Shown here: in pieces, positions 42,935 to 52,510 of the stretch
Layout: every line of letters begins with the position of its first letter
How positions within the stretch are numbered: position 1 is the stretch's first letter
Assembly: GCF_018332655.1 (NCBI RefSeq)
Contig: NZ_BOQL01000055.1
Span: 28,848 to 92,847 of the forward strand
Direction of reading: 5' to 3'
Origin: Actinoplanes auranticolor
Lineage (GTDB): Bacteria > Actinomycetota > Actinomycetes > Mycobacteriales > Micromonosporaceae
DNA: 64,000 nt
The notes under the pieces: model-generated
The model's database searches: none
Seen by the model: only the letters and a program-made list of their open reading frames with translations
What the model was told of the DNA's origin: nothing
Made by a program: the position numbers and the translations under genes

Positions 42935-43047
42935 CGAGGTGGAAGCCGCGGGGCGTCCGGTCCGCATTCGCTGGGTGGGACCTGGGGAGGAACGACCACA
43001 CCGATGAGGTTGGAACGGCCGCCCCGCGGAGCTTGCTGTGGAGTAGT

Positions 43048-44058
43048 CTACGCGACGCCTGCCCGAGATGCACGTTGCGACACAATTGCCCGAATTACTC
43101 CGATTGCTACGCCGAGCACACTGACGGTGGCGATCACGGCGAGCAGTCCGATCGGCTGCGAATCCGGCAGCGGGCGCATCGTCGCGACCGGCTCCGCCGC
43201 GACGATCCCGGAGGACGGACCGGCCGGGAGGGCCGGCGCGGCCGTCGTCGGCGCCGAGGGCAGATCAAGCGTGGGTACGCCGGGGAGAATCGTCTTGTCG
43301 TCACCGGGTGGCATCCCTGAGAACGCCGGAACGGCTGCTCCCGCCGTACCCCGGGCCGGGATCCTGGTCCTGACCCGCGGAGCCGCACCGCCCTGCGGCA
43401 TGGCCTGTGCCGCCGTGGTCGCGGCCTGCGCTGCGACACTGCCGGCGTGCGAGGTGGTGCCCGGCCGGACAGTCACCGGACGCCCGGCCGCCGTGGTCGA
43501 CGACCGCTGCGGCCGCGTCGCGGGCGCGGCCGAGTCGGGCAGCGCGGATCCGCTGTCGGCCGGCGTGCCGGCAGTGGCAGTCGGGGCACCGAGGGTCGTC
43601 GGCGTATCGGCCGGATCCGTGGTCGTGTCCACGGGAGCCGGAATCGGATCCGGCTTGGCCGTCAGCGTCGGCGAGGCGGTGACCAGGACCGGCGTCGCCT
43701 GATCGGTGATCGCGCAGCTGGGATCGAGGGTGACCGCCGTCGTGCCGCGGCGGAAGACCACCTCGGTCGAGCCGTCGTCCGGGATCGAGCCCCTGGACTC
43801 GCCGTTGAGGCGCAGGCGGGCCCCGTGCCCGGTCCGGTTGACCAGCCGCACGCGGCCGTCCGCGGGCACGGTCATCACCTCGACGGACGGCGTGGACCTG
43901 CAGGAGAGGCCGAGCACCCCGCCGCCCGCGAAGACCACCTGCCGGCCGCCGCCCTCGACCTGGTCGGCGCTGGCCGTGCCGGTCGTGAGCAGCGCGGCAC
44001 CGAGCAGGAATCCACCCAGCACCGTCGCCGTCACACGGTTTCGGACTTGCCGCGACAT
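43048..44058 (-). CDS. Secreted or membrane-tethered protein with signal peptide and Pro/Thr-rich stalk
   Basis: 336 residues. The signal peptide is ~1-31 (VLGGFLLGAALLTTGTASA, cut after ASA). A beta-rich domain follows at ~32-115 (VEVMTVPADGRVRLVNRTGHGARLRLNGE, in part; two cysteines in LSCRS and PSCAI), which looks cupredoxin- or Ig-like. A long Ala/Thr/Pro-rich stalk (~120-290) leads to a C-terminal helix IGLLAVIATVSVLGVAIGVIRA and a basic end. The layout is a surface protein anchored by its C-terminus, without LPXTG. No family name is recognised. It ends at the terminator before rpsF. Confidence 0.7.
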   Translation of the reverse strand: MSRQVRNRVTATVLGGFLLGAALLTTGTASADQVEGGGRQVVFAGGGVLGLSCRSTPSVEVMTVPADGRVRLVNRTGHGARLRLNGESRGSIPDDGSTEVVFRRGTTAVTLDPSCAITDQATPVLVTASPTLTAKPDPIPAPVDTTTDPADTPTTLGAPTATAGTPADSGSALPDSAAPATRPQRSSTTAAGRPVTVRPGTTSHAGSVAAQAATTAAQAMPQGGAAPRVRTRIPARGTAGAAVPAFSGMPPGDDKTILPGVPTLDLPSAPTTAAPALPAGPSSGIVAAEPVATMRPLPDSQPIGLLAVIATVSVLGVAIGVIRAIVSQRASRAGVA

Positions 44059-44208
44059 GCACCATCTCCCAGCTCGTACCGATTGGCACCGGTACGTAGG
44101 TATGTGTGATCCGCTCGATTAACGACGCGCCGACAAGGGCGGTGACGCGGACGGTCGCTGAGCGGCGACGGCCGGTGACCGTCGTACCCACGTCGTAGGC
44201 TCGGACCC

Positions 44209-44985
44209 ATGCGCATCGGAGCCCATGTCGATCCCGCCGAACCCCTCGACGCGGCCGCCGCACGCGGCGCCGACGCCGTCCAGTTCTTCCTCGCCGATCC
44301 GCAGGGCTGGAAGGCCCCGGCGGAGCGCCCGGACGCGGCGGCGCTCAAGGCGTCCGACGTGGACGTCTACATCCACGCGCCCTATGTCATCAATGTGGCC
44401 ACATTGAACAACCGGATCCGCATCCCGAGCCGCAAGCTGCTGCTGACCCACGCCCGCGCGGCGGCCGCGGTGGGCGCCCGCGGCCTGATCGTGCACGGCG
44501 GTCACGTCAACGCCGGCGACGACGTCGCGGTCGGATTCGACAATTGGCGCAAAACCTTCGCGTACGCGGAAAAGGAAGGCGGCCTGCCGCTGCCGATCCT
44601 GATCGAGAACACGGCCGGCGGCGACCACGCGATGGCCCGCCGCTTCGACAACCTGGCCCGTCTGTGGGACGCGGTGGGCGAGTTCGGGGCCGGATTCTGC
44701 CTGGACACCTGCCACGCGCACGCCGGCGGTGAGGAGCTGCTCGACATCGTCGACCGGGTCAAGTCGATCACCGGCCGGATCGACCTGATCCACGCCAACG
44801 ACTCGAAGGACGGCTTCGACTCGGGCCGCGACCGGCATGACAACCTCGGCAGTGGCAAGATCGACCCGGAGCTGGTCGTGGCGGCGATCCGCGCCGCGGG
44901 TGCCCCGGCGATCGTCGAGACGCCGGGTGGCGTGGAAGGCCAGTCCGCCGACATCGCGCTGCTGCGCGAGAGGGCGGCCAGCTGA
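44209..44985 (+). CDS. nfo: Deoxyribonuclease IV (AP endonuclease, Nfo family)
   Basis: 258 residues, a TIM-barrel AP endonuclease that cuts 5' of abasic sites. Recognised segments are RIGAHVDP, VYIHAPYVINVA, GLIVHGGHV, ILIENTAGG (catalytic Glu), CLDTCHAHAGG, DLIHANDSKDGFDSGRDRHDNLGSGKI (in part) and PAIVETPGG. The zinc ligands (His, Glu, Asp, His) are in place. It would act after an EndoQ/UvrD-type or glycosylase step in base repair. ATG 44209. The next gene begins 21 bases later and may be co-transcribed. Confidence 0.93.
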   Translation: MRIGAHVDPAEPLDAAAARGADAVQFFLADPQGWKAPAERPDAAALKASDVDVYIHAPYVINVATLNNRIRIPSRKLLLTHARAAAAVGARGLIVHGGHVNAGDDVAVGFDNWRKTFAYAEKEGGLPLPILIENTAGGDHAMARRFDNLARLWDAVGEFGAGFCLDTCHAHAGGEELLDIVDRVKSITGRIDLIHANDSKDGFDSGRDRHDNLGSGKIDPELVVAAIRAAGAPAIVETPGGVEGQSADIALLRERAAS

Positions 44986-45006
44986 CGCAGCGCACGAGGG
45001 AGCAGC

Positions 45007-47850
45007 ATGACGACCGAGCAGCCGCCGCACGCCGGCGCCGACTCGACCGCGGGCGGCGGATCAGTGCCGGCGAAGGCAGCCGAGGGCGGATCTGCGCCAG
45101 GGGCCGCCCCCAGCGGCGGGGTCACTGCGGGCGGCGGGACCTCTCCGGGCGGGACCGATCCGGGCGGAGCTGCTGCAGGCGACGGGGCCGCCCAAGGCGG
45201 CGGGAACGCTCTGGGCGGCGGGACCGCTCTGGGCGGCGGGAACGCTCCGGAAGCCGGCGCGGTGTCCGCGGCCGGAGCCGGTGGGACGTCAGCCTCCGCG
45301 GGGTATCCCGACAGTGCCCGCCCGCCCAAGTCGGTCCGGCGCTGGGCCGGTCTGCGCCGGGGACGGGTCCGCACGACCGGATCCGTTGCGCCAGGTGCCC
45401 TGCGACCTGCGGTTCCGCCGCGCAGCAGTTCGGCCTCGGATGGCTCCCCGGGCTCCATCCAGGACCGGCCCGGAGCCGGTCAGAGCGCCTCGGCGGCTGA
45501 GGGTGGCCGGTCCGGCTCGTCGGTGGCCGATGAGAGCGTGTTCCCTACCAACGGTCTGCCGCCGGATCCGATCCCTCCGGCGAAGTCCGCGGGCACAGGC
45601 CAAGAAGAGTCTGCGACCTCCACCGCGGCCAAGACCGACCCCGCGACCAACGCCAAAGCGGAGGGTGCCGCGACCGGCACCAAAGAGGCCGCAAAGCCGG
45701 ACAGCGCGACCGACACCAAGCCGCCCGCCAAAGCAGACGAGGCGACCAGCACCACATCGCCCGCCAAGACAGGCGAGGCGACCGGCACCAAGGAATCCGC
45801 CAAGGCCGACGGGGCGACCGGCGTCAAAGGCGCCGCAGCAGGCGGGGCCACCGGCACCCCAACGCCCGCCAAGGCCGACGGGAAGACCGGCACCGCGAAG
45901 GCGGAAGGCGCAACCACCACCAAGGACGGCGCGAAAGCAGACGCGGCCAAGAGCGACTCGGCCGACGGCGGCAAAGAGGCCGACGCCCAGAAAGGCACGG
46001 ACGACCAGGAGGCCACCTCCGGCAAGACCAACCGCCGCCGGAAGCCGAAGCTCCCCTCCACCCGCCCGCCCGGCGCCCCGCCCGACCCCTGGACCGCCTT
46101 CGCCGAGACCTCCGAGCGTGGTCCCGGCCGCATCCGGCGCGCAGGCCGCGTCGTCGGCCGCGCCCTCCTCCACGAGTACGCCCTGGTCACCTACGGCTCC
46201 CTGCTACTCGCCGTCCTGCTGACCTGGCCCACCCTGCGTTATCCCATGCACACGCTCCCGCAGGACATCTGGGATCCGGCGCGACAGGCGTGGCAGGTGT
46301 CCTGGGCCGGGCACATCCTCATCACCGAACCGGCCAGGCTCTGGCATTCCAACGCCTTCTTCCCGGAGTCGCACAGCTTCGCGTTCGGCAGCAGCCTGCT
46401 GGGTTACGCGCCGGCCGGCCTGCTCGGCAGCGGCCCGCTCGCCGCCGTCCTGCGTTACAACATCCTCTTCGTGCTGGCCCACGCCCTGCTGGCCGTCGGC
46501 GGCTACGCCCTGGTCCGCCAGCTCGGCGCCGGGCGCACCGGGGCGCTGGTCGGCGCGGTGGCTTTCGCGTACGCGCCGTGGCGGCTGGCCCAGGAGGGGC
46601 ACCTCGACATCATCTCCGCCGGTGGCATCCCGCTCGCCCTGGCGATGCTGGCCCGGGGACACGGCTGGTCCATGCGGTACGGGTTCCGCCCCGGCCGCCG
46701 TCACGCCGGCTGGGCCACCGCGGGCTGGCTCGTCGCGACCTGGCAGATCAGTCTCGGGTTCCCGCTCGGCCTGCCGTTCGCCTACGTGCTCGCCGTGCTG
46801 ATCGTCGTCGTCGGGCTCGCGGTGCTGGTCCGCCGGTTGCGCCGCCGATCGCCGAAGCCCGTGCTCGGGTGGCGGCTGCTGGTCACCGATCTGCTCGGCG
46901 CGCTGATCTTCGCCGGGGTCGGGTTGCTGATCGCGCTGCCGTACCTGCGGGTGCCGGACACCGGTCCGGCCGGCACCGAGATCAAGTTCTTCTCGCCCCC
47001 GTTGCACGGGCTGTTGATCGGTCCGGCCGAGTCACGCATCTGGGGCGCCCCGCACGCCGTACCCCGCCAGTCCCTGGGCTGGCCCGCCGAGATGGCGCTG
47101 TTGCCGGGGTTCGTGCTCTACGCCCTGGCGCTGGTCGGCCTGGTGTTCTCGGTCTGGCGCATGTGGCAGCGCCTGCTGTTGCTCGCCGCCGTCGTCGTCA
47201 GCGTGATCCTCACCCTGGGCACCACCTTCTTCGACGGCCGCTGGACCTACCTGCCGCTCTTCGGCCATCTGCCGGCGTCGTTCGGGGTGCGGATCCCCGG
47301 CCGGATGATGCTGTGGGTGACGTTGCTGCTGGCCGTGCTAGCCGCGGGCGCGGTCGCCGAGTTCGTCCGGCGGGCCGAGCATCTGGCCGCGCACCGGGTT
47401 CCGCCGTGGCCCGGTCCGTGGCTGCGGCTGGCCACCCTGGTGCCGTTGCTGCTGGTGCTGGTCGAGACCTGGAACGCGACCGCGCATCCGGTGGTGCCGG
47501 CGCAGCCCGCGGCGATGCGGACCCTCACCGGGCCGATGCTGGTCCTGCCGACCACCGCTCTCACCGACCAGACCGTCATGCTCTGGTCGACGTCACGGTT
47601 CCAGGAGGTGGCGAACGGCAGCGGCGGGTTCGCCCCGCAGCGGCAGTCCGAGCTGCGCCGCTCGGTGGCCACCTTCCCGGACGTGGCGAGCATCGAATAC
47701 CTGCGGCAGCGCCGCATCGGCACGGTCCTGCTGCTGCGCTCCCAGACGGTGGGCACGCCGTGGGAACGCTCGGGCGACGTGCCGGTGGAGACCCTGGGCA
47801 TCCGCCGTGAGGACCTGGACGACAACGCCGTGGTCTTCTACCTGGACTGA
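45007..47850 (+). CDS. GT-C-like polytopic membrane protein with Ala/Lys/Thr-rich N-terminal tail
   Basis: 947 residues, ATG 45007 with GAGGGA upstream. Residues ~1-100 are Gly-rich (GGGxxxGG units). ~190-360 are an Ala/Lys/Thr/Asp region of KADGATGTKxAAK type that resembles histone-tail-like sequences. The membrane part (~395-940) has about eleven helices and the landmarks LTWPTLRYPMHTLPQDIWD, NAFFPESHSFAFGSSLLGYAP, AFAYAPWRLAQEGHLDIIS and PSFGVRIPGRMM-like SFGVRIPGRMMLW. These resemble bacterial GT-C/YfhO-like glycosyltransferases with a first-loop acidic motif. The acceptor is unknown. It is convergent with the GT87 gene, two bases apart. Confidence 0.7.
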   Translation: MTTEQPPHAGADSTAGGGSVPAKAAEGGSAPGAAPSGGVTAGGGTSPGGTDPGGAAAGDGAAQGGGNALGGGTALGGGNAPEAGAVSAAGAGGTSASAGYPDSARPPKSVRRWAGLRRGRVRTTGSVAPGALRPAVPPRSSSASDGSPGSIQDRPGAGQSASAAEGGRSGSSVADESVFPTNGLPPDPIPPAKSAGTGQEESATSTAAKTDPATNAKAEGAATGTKEAAKPDSATDTKPPAKADEATSTTSPAKTGEATGTKESAKADGATGVKGAAAGGATGTPTPAKADGKTGTAKAEGATTTKDGAKADAAKSDSADGGKEADAQKGTDDQEATSGKTNRRRKPKLPSTRPPGAPPDPWTAFAETSERGPGRIRRAGRVVGRALLHEYALVTYGSLLLAVLLTWPTLRYPMHTLPQDIWDPARQAWQVSWAGHILITEPARLWHSNAFFPESHSFAFGSSLLGYAPAGLLGSGPLAAVLRYNILFVLAHALLAVGGYALVRQLGAGRTGALVGAVAFAYAPWRLAQEGHLDIISAGGIPLALAMLARGHGWSMRYGFRPGRRHAGWATAGWLVATWQISLGFPLGLPFAYVLAVLIVVVGLAVLVRRLRRRSPKPVLGWRLLVTDLLGALIFAGVGLLIALPYLRVPDTGPAGTEIKFFSPPLHGLLIGPAESRIWGAPHAVPRQSLGWPAEMALLPGFVLYALALVGLVFSVWRMWQRLLLLAAVVVSVILTLGTTFFDGRWTYLPLFGHLPASFGVRIPGRMMLWVTLLLAVLAAGAVAEFVRRAEHLAAHRVPPWPGPWLRLATLVPLLLVLVETWNATAHPVVPAQPAAMRTLTGPMLVLPTTALTDQTVMLWSTSRFQEVANGSGGFAPQRQSELRRSVATFPDVASIEYLRQRRIGTVLLLRSQTVGTPWERSGDVPVETLGIRREDLDDNAVVFYLD

Positions 47851-47852
47851 GC

Positions 47853-49370
47853 TCAAGCCACCGGGGTCGGCGGCGGCGCGACAGGCGTGCTGTCGTCGGC
47901 GGCCGGGCGCGGCGCCACCCGCAGCCGCCGGCGTAGCGGCTCGATCCAGCCGGCGTCCGGCGCCCCGTCGAGGACCCCGCCGTCGGGGTCGTCCCGGTAG
48001 GTGTGCCGGACCACGTCCAGTTCCGGCCGCCAGATCTCGCGGATCACCAGTCCGCACAGGACCGCCACCGTGATCAGCCGCAGGCTCGAGGCCAGCACGA
48101 ACGTGCCCTCTGGGATCACCGGTTTTCCGCCCGCGCCGAGCAGCTCGGCGTAGAACGCCGCGAAGTAGCCGATCTCCGCCACTGACCAGGCGATGACCGC
48201 CCCCCACCGGGGCCGGGCCAGCACGATCAGCGGCAGCAGCCACAGCACGTACTGCTGGGACCAGACCTTGCTGAAGATGAGGAAGGCGGCCACCACCAGG
48301 AACGCCAGCTGGGCCAGCCGGGGGCGGCGCGGCGCCAGCAGGCACAGCGCCGCGACTGCGAGGCAGGCCAGTCCGGTGAGCCCGTACGAGAGGTTGTTGA
48401 GCACCGGGACGTGGTCGCTGAGCCACTGGAACGGGCCCTGGTCCCCGGCCACCCCGGTGTTCCACTTCGTGTCCAGGTAGCGGCCGATGTACCAGGACGT
48501 GCCCCAGTCGATGGGCCGTTCCCGGTTCAGGTCGAAGAAGCGCATCCAGCTGTCGCGGTAGAGCACGGCGACCGGGATGTTGACGACCAGCCAGGCGGCC
48601 ACGGCCGTGGCGGTCGCCGTCCAGAACGGCGGCATGCGTCTGGCCCGCAGAGCCAGCACGAACAGCGGCCCGAGGATGAACAGCGGCCACAGTTTGGCGG
48701 CACCGCCGAGGCCGAGCAGCAGACCGGCGGCAACCGGCCAGCGTCTCGCCCAGGCGTAGACGCCGAACACGGCCAGGGCGATGGCGAGGAAGTCCCAGTT
48801 GACCGTCGCCGTGACCAGCACGATCGGTGAGAGCGCAAAGATCGCCGCGTCCCAGGGCCGGCGGCGGCGCAGCGCGAGAATCATCGCCACGGACGCCACG
48901 GCCAGTGCGGACAGGACCAGCGCGTTGGCGTTGTAGAACCACTTGCCCTGGTTGATCTCCGGATACTTCTCGCCGAGGGCGTGCACCGGCAGCCCGAGCG
49001 CGCCCATGAAGTAGCCGGTGACCACCGGATACTCGACCGGGTGGTCGCGGTACGGGACCTTGCCCTCGTTGAGCCCCTCGGCGTAGTACAGCGCCAGCAC
49101 GTCGGTGTAGCAGAACCGGGTGTACTGGACGTTCTTCTGCCAGTCGCCGTCCTGGCAGGGGGACTTCTGCACCCAGCTCAGCGCCAGCGTCAGGCAGAGC
49201 AGTCCGAGGACGATCCGCGGCACGGTCCAGAACCGGTCCCGGCGGGCGTCCGGGCGCACGGCGTGTGCGCCGAGCGGTCCGCCGATCGCCTGCGACAGCC
49301 CCCGGACGAAGCCGTCCGATTCGGCGGGCAGGTCAGGCTTGTCGGTCTCCTCAGACGAAGGCGCGCTCAT
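47853..49370 (-). CDS. GT87 family mannosyltransferase-like membrane protein (Rv0051-like)
   Basis: 505 residues with about ten helices. The first outer loop carries FCYTDVLALYYAEGLNEGKVPY and HPVEYPVVTGYFMG; later landmarks are ATVNWDFLAIALAVFGVYAWA, LGLGGAAKLWPLFILGPL and FSKVWSQQYVLWLLPLIVL. This is the DUF2029/GT87 pattern, with the conserved GxxKLWPL segment. In M. tuberculosis the equivalent (Rv0051) also lies between ponA1 and rpsF, so the position is ancestral. It likely uses polyprenyl-phosphate mannose outside the membrane. Confidence 0.85.
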   Translation of the reverse strand: MSAPSSEETDKPDLPAESDGFVRGLSQAIGGPLGAHAVRPDARRDRFWTVPRIVLGLLCLTLALSWVQKSPCQDGDWQKNVQYTRFCYTDVLALYYAEGLNEGKVPYRDHPVEYPVVTGYFMGALGLPVHALGEKYPEINQGKWFYNANALVLSALAVASVAMILALRRRRPWDAAIFALSPIVLVTATVNWDFLAIALAVFGVYAWARRWPVAAGLLLGLGGAAKLWPLFILGPLFVLALRARRMPPFWTATATAVAAWLVVNIPVAVLYRDSWMRFFDLNRERPIDWGTSWYIGRYLDTKWNTGVAGDQGPFQWLSDHVPVLNNLSYGLTGLACLAVAALCLLAPRRPRLAQLAFLVVAAFLIFSKVWSQQYVLWLLPLIVLARPRWGAVIAWSVAEIGYFAAFYAELLGAGGKPVIPEGTFVLASSLRLITVAVLCGLVIREIWRPELDVVRHTYRDDPDGGVLDGAPDAGWIEPLRRRLRVAPRPAADDSTPVAPPPTPVA

Positions 49371-49440
49371 GCTTTGGCATCATGCCGCATGCGCCGGACG
49401 GGCAGGAGACGCCCTGCGGCACAGTCCGGCCACAAGGTCA

Positions 49441-49484
49441 CAAAAGTGAAGTGGCGCCCATCTCCGGGGAGAGGGCGCCACTTC
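49441..49484 (-). terminator. Intrinsic terminator after ponA
   Basis: A perfect 12-base stem, 49448-49459 with 49473-49484. Read leftward it is followed within two bases by TTTT (complement of 49442-49445). It separates ponA from the GT87 gene. Confidence 0.8.
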
Positions 49485-49498
49485 GGGTGTCGAGGACG

Positions 49499-52321
49499 TC
49501 AGTTGCCGTCGTCGGTGTTCTCGTCGGTCTGCCCGCCACCGCCGTCGGGATTCGTACCGGTGTCCCCGTTCGGCGGCACTCCGGGCAAGGTGATTCCGGG
49601 CCCGCCGTTGCCGGGTCCGCCGTTGCCGTTGCCGTTCCCGTTGCCATTTCCGTTGCCGGCGCCGCCGTTGTTGTCGTTGCACGGCTGCTGCTGGAAGATT
49701 CCGCAGAGCGGGTTCTGCGGATCATTGGCCGGCGGCGGCGGAGGCGGCGGCGGCTCGACGCCGTTGCCCTTCTTGCTCGGGTCGACGAACGCGGTCGAGT
49801 TCGGCAGGAATGCCTTGTTCTCCGCGCCGATCGCCTTCGAGGCCGAGTCCAGGAACATCTTCCAGATCTCGCCGGGGATCGAGCCGCCGTTCATGGGCTT
49901 GCCGCCGGGCTTGTAGATCGGCAGCAGCTCCATCTGCTTGGTCTTCTTGTTCTCCTTCTCACGGCCGACCCAGACGGAGGCCGCGATCTCCTTGGTGCCG
50001 CCGACCATCCAGGCGTCACCGTTGTCGCCGGCCTTACCGCCCTTGCCGGTGAACTCCCAGGTGCCGGTCTTACCGATCGCCTTGCGGCCGTTGGCCAGGC
50101 TGATGCCGTTGATCCCGGGGATCTTCTCCATGACGTTCTGCACCGCCGCGGCGACGTCCGGGCTGAACGCCTTCTTCGGGTCGAGCTTCTCGCCGGTGCC
50201 CTTGACCGCGACGAACTTGCCCGTCTTCGGGTCACGCTGCGACACCGAGCGGACGAAGTGGGCCTTGTGGTAGACGCCGTCGTTGGCGATCGTGGCGACG
50301 CCGCTGGCGTGGTCGAGCGCGGTGATCGCGTACTGGCCGAACCCGACCTCGCGGCCGTAGCCCTTTTCCTTCAACTGCTTTTCGGTCAAGGTGTTGAGGT
50401 TCCAGCGGGCCGTGGTCTCCGGGTCACCGATCAGCTGGATGCCGGCCTTGTGGGCCATCTCGATGACCTTCTCCGGGCCCAGCTTGTCCGCGAGCCAGTA
50501 GAAGGTGAAGTTGTACGACTGCTCGGTGGACACCTGGAGCGTGCAGGCCTTCGGGGCCTTGCACTTCAGGCTGCCGCCCTCACGGCCGGAGTTGCTGATC
50601 TTGCCACCGCCGTCGACCTTCTTCAGCGTGGGGTCCCAGATGGTGTCCATGCCGTAGCCGTCGGCCAGCGCGGCGATCAGCGTGTAGATCTTGAAGGTTG
50701 AGCCGGGCGGCCGCCCCCCACCGACGAAGTCGCCGGCGTCGGTGTAGTTCGGGCCCGCGTAGTCCCAGCTCGCCGCATCCGGACCGCCGTAGTAGGCGAT
50801 CACCCGGCCGTTGTCCGGGTCGATGGCGACCAGGGCCGACTTGTAGGTCGAGGACATCCCGTTCAGCGGCGACTTCTTGCTCTGGGAGTTCGCCGCCTTC
50901 TCGGCCTGCTCCTGCGCCCTGGGGTCGATCGTGGTGCGGATCTGCAGACCACCCTGGTTCAGCTCGGCGTCGCTGATACCCATGTCGCGCAGCTCGCGCT
51001 TCACGTACTTGACGATCTTGGCGCTCGGCTTGTTGTTACCGCAGGTGGTGGTGCACTTGTCCGGATCCCACTTCTTCCAGGTCTTGGGGTACTCGGTCGG
51101 CGGGTTGATGCCCGCCGGCACCTTGGCTGCCGGCAGCCCGGCCGGCAGGGCCAGCTCGGCCATGTTGCCGACCGTGTACTTCCAGCGGTCCAGGGCGTCG
51201 GGCATGTTCTTCTGCGGGTCGTAGCCCTTGTGCGTGGCCGTCGGCTCCGGTTGCTTGATCACCGCGGCGAGGACCGCGGCCTCGCCGGCCGTGATCGCGT
51301 TCTTCTGGCCGATCGGGGTCAGGACGGACTTGCCGAAGTACGCCTTCGCGGCGGCCTCGACGCCGTACGCGCCGCGACCGAAGTACACGGAGTTGAGATA
51401 GCGGCCGAGGATCTCGTCCTTGCTGTACTCGTCCTCCATCTTGCGGGCGATGACCGCTTCCCGGAGCTTGACGTTGTACGTGATCTCTTTCCGCTTCGTG
51501 GCGTACTTCGCGTACTGCTGGGTGATCGTGGAGGCACCCTGGGTGTCGCCGCCGGTGAAGTTGTTCCACGCGGCGCGGGCGATGCCCTTCATGTCGATGC
51601 CGTTGTGCTTGTAGAAGCCCTTGTCCTCGGCTGACACCACCGCGAGCTTGACCAGCGGGTTGATGCTGCCGTCGGGGACGATCGACCGGTTGAACTGCCC
51701 CAGTGAGGAGAGCACCGTCTTGTTGTCGCTCGCCAGCAGCTGGGTGGTCTGCGCCTCGGCGGTCGGCTCCTTGAAGTCGACGTTGTCGAAGAAGTAGGTG
51801 CCGCCGACCACGCCGGCGCCGAGCAGGATGACCAGCACCGCGGCGGCCGCGGTCAGGATGTTGGTCCGCCGGCGGCGCTTGGAGGCCTTGTTGAGGATCT
51901 TGCCGGCGCTGCCCCGCTTGTCGTTCCCGGCACCGTCGGGGTCGCCGGGGCCACCCGGCCCGCCGGCACCCGGTGAGACCGGACGCACCGCCGCACGCGC
52001 GACCGCGGCACGACCGCCGTAGCCGGGCGCGGCGGCCGGGGGAGCACCCACGGACGCCCGTCCGCCGACGCGGGCGGAGCCCACGGAACCCGTGCCTGCC
52101 CCGACCGAGGCCCGGCCACCGACCGGAGCCGCACCGACGGAGGCGGCGCCACGCGGCGCGGAGCCGCCGACGCTCGCGCGACCGCCGGCCGGGCGCCGGT
52201 AGGCGTCGGGCGAGGGCCGTTCGTCGTAGCCGGACTGGTCGTCGTCAGGCGTGGATGCAGCGGACGGCCCGGGCACTCGGGCCCGGGCACGCGCAGACTG
52301 CTGATCGCCGTACGAGTTCAT
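49499..52321 (-). CDS. ponA: Bifunctional penicillin-binding protein 1A/PonA
   Basis: 940 residues. The cytoplasmic tail (~1-150) has ASVGA-type repeats, and a membrane helix lies at ~154-176. The GT51 glycosyltransferase domain includes SAEDKGFYKHNGID (E232) and GASTITQQYAKY. The transpeptidase domain has PPGSTFKIY with nucleophile S541 and K544, the SYN triad in EQSYNFTF, and GKTGTWEF with K751. The C-terminal tail (~850-940) is Pro/Gly/Asn-rich with NGNGNG runs. It builds and cross-links peptidoglycan outside the membrane. Position next to DUF5318 and GT87 genes matches ponA1 in M. tuberculosis. Confidence 0.97.
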   Translation of the reverse strand: MNSYGDQQSARARARVPGPSAASTPDDDQSGYDERPSPDAYRRPAGGRASVGGSAPRGAASVGAAPVGGRASVGAGTGSVGSARVGGRASVGAPPAAAPGYGGRAAVARAAVRPVSPGAGGPGGPGDPDGAGNDKRGSAGKILNKASKRRRRTNILTAAAAVLVILLGAGVVGGTYFFDNVDFKEPTAEAQTTQLLASDNKTVLSSLGQFNRSIVPDGSINPLVKLAVVSAEDKGFYKHNGIDMKGIARAAWNNFTGGDTQGASTITQQYAKYATKRKEITYNVKLREAVIARKMEDEYSKDEILGRYLNSVYFGRGAYGVEAAAKAYFGKSVLTPIGQKNAITAGEAAVLAAVIKQPEPTATHKGYDPQKNMPDALDRWKYTVGNMAELALPAGLPAAKVPAGINPPTEYPKTWKKWDPDKCTTTCGNNKPSAKIVKYVKRELRDMGISDAELNQGGLQIRTTIDPRAQEQAEKAANSQSKKSPLNGMSSTYKSALVAIDPDNGRVIAYYGGPDAASWDYAGPNYTDAGDFVGGGRPPGSTFKIYTLIAALADGYGMDTIWDPTLKKVDGGGKISNSGREGGSLKCKAPKACTLQVSTEQSYNFTFYWLADKLGPEKVIEMAHKAGIQLIGDPETTARWNLNTLTEKQLKEKGYGREVGFGQYAITALDHASGVATIANDGVYHKAHFVRSVSQRDPKTGKFVAVKGTGEKLDPKKAFSPDVAAAVQNVMEKIPGINGISLANGRKAIGKTGTWEFTGKGGKAGDNGDAWMVGGTKEIAASVWVGREKENKKTKQMELLPIYKPGGKPMNGGSIPGEIWKMFLDSASKAIGAENKAFLPNSTAFVDPSKKGNGVEPPPPPPPPANDPQNPLCGIFQQQPCNDNNGGAGNGNGNGNGNGNGGPGNGGPGITLPGVPPNGDTGTNPDGGGGQTDENTDDGN

Positions 52322-52356
52322 TCGGTCACACCTACCGGTCGCGGTGGCGCGCCAGA

Positions 52357-52375
52357 GAAGCCCTGGAGGGGCTTC
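52357..52375 (-). other. Small hairpin just upstream of ponA
   Basis: GAAGCCC at 52357-52363 pairs with GGGCTTC at 52369-52375 around a five-base loop. It lies in the 189-base gap between the DUF5318 stop and the ponA start, both leftward. It may be a weak terminator or leader element. Nothing else is clear in this gap. Confidence 0.35.
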
Positions 52376-52510
52376 GGAGGCGATGCCACGGGCGGACGAT
52401 TCTGGGCTGCGGGTCCGCAGCCGCCCTGTCGGATGTCAAGAATGACCGACTGCGGCGCTGGATGCCCGTATCGGTCGGGGTCGTGTCCACGTTAGCGACG
52501 TTGAGGCCGC

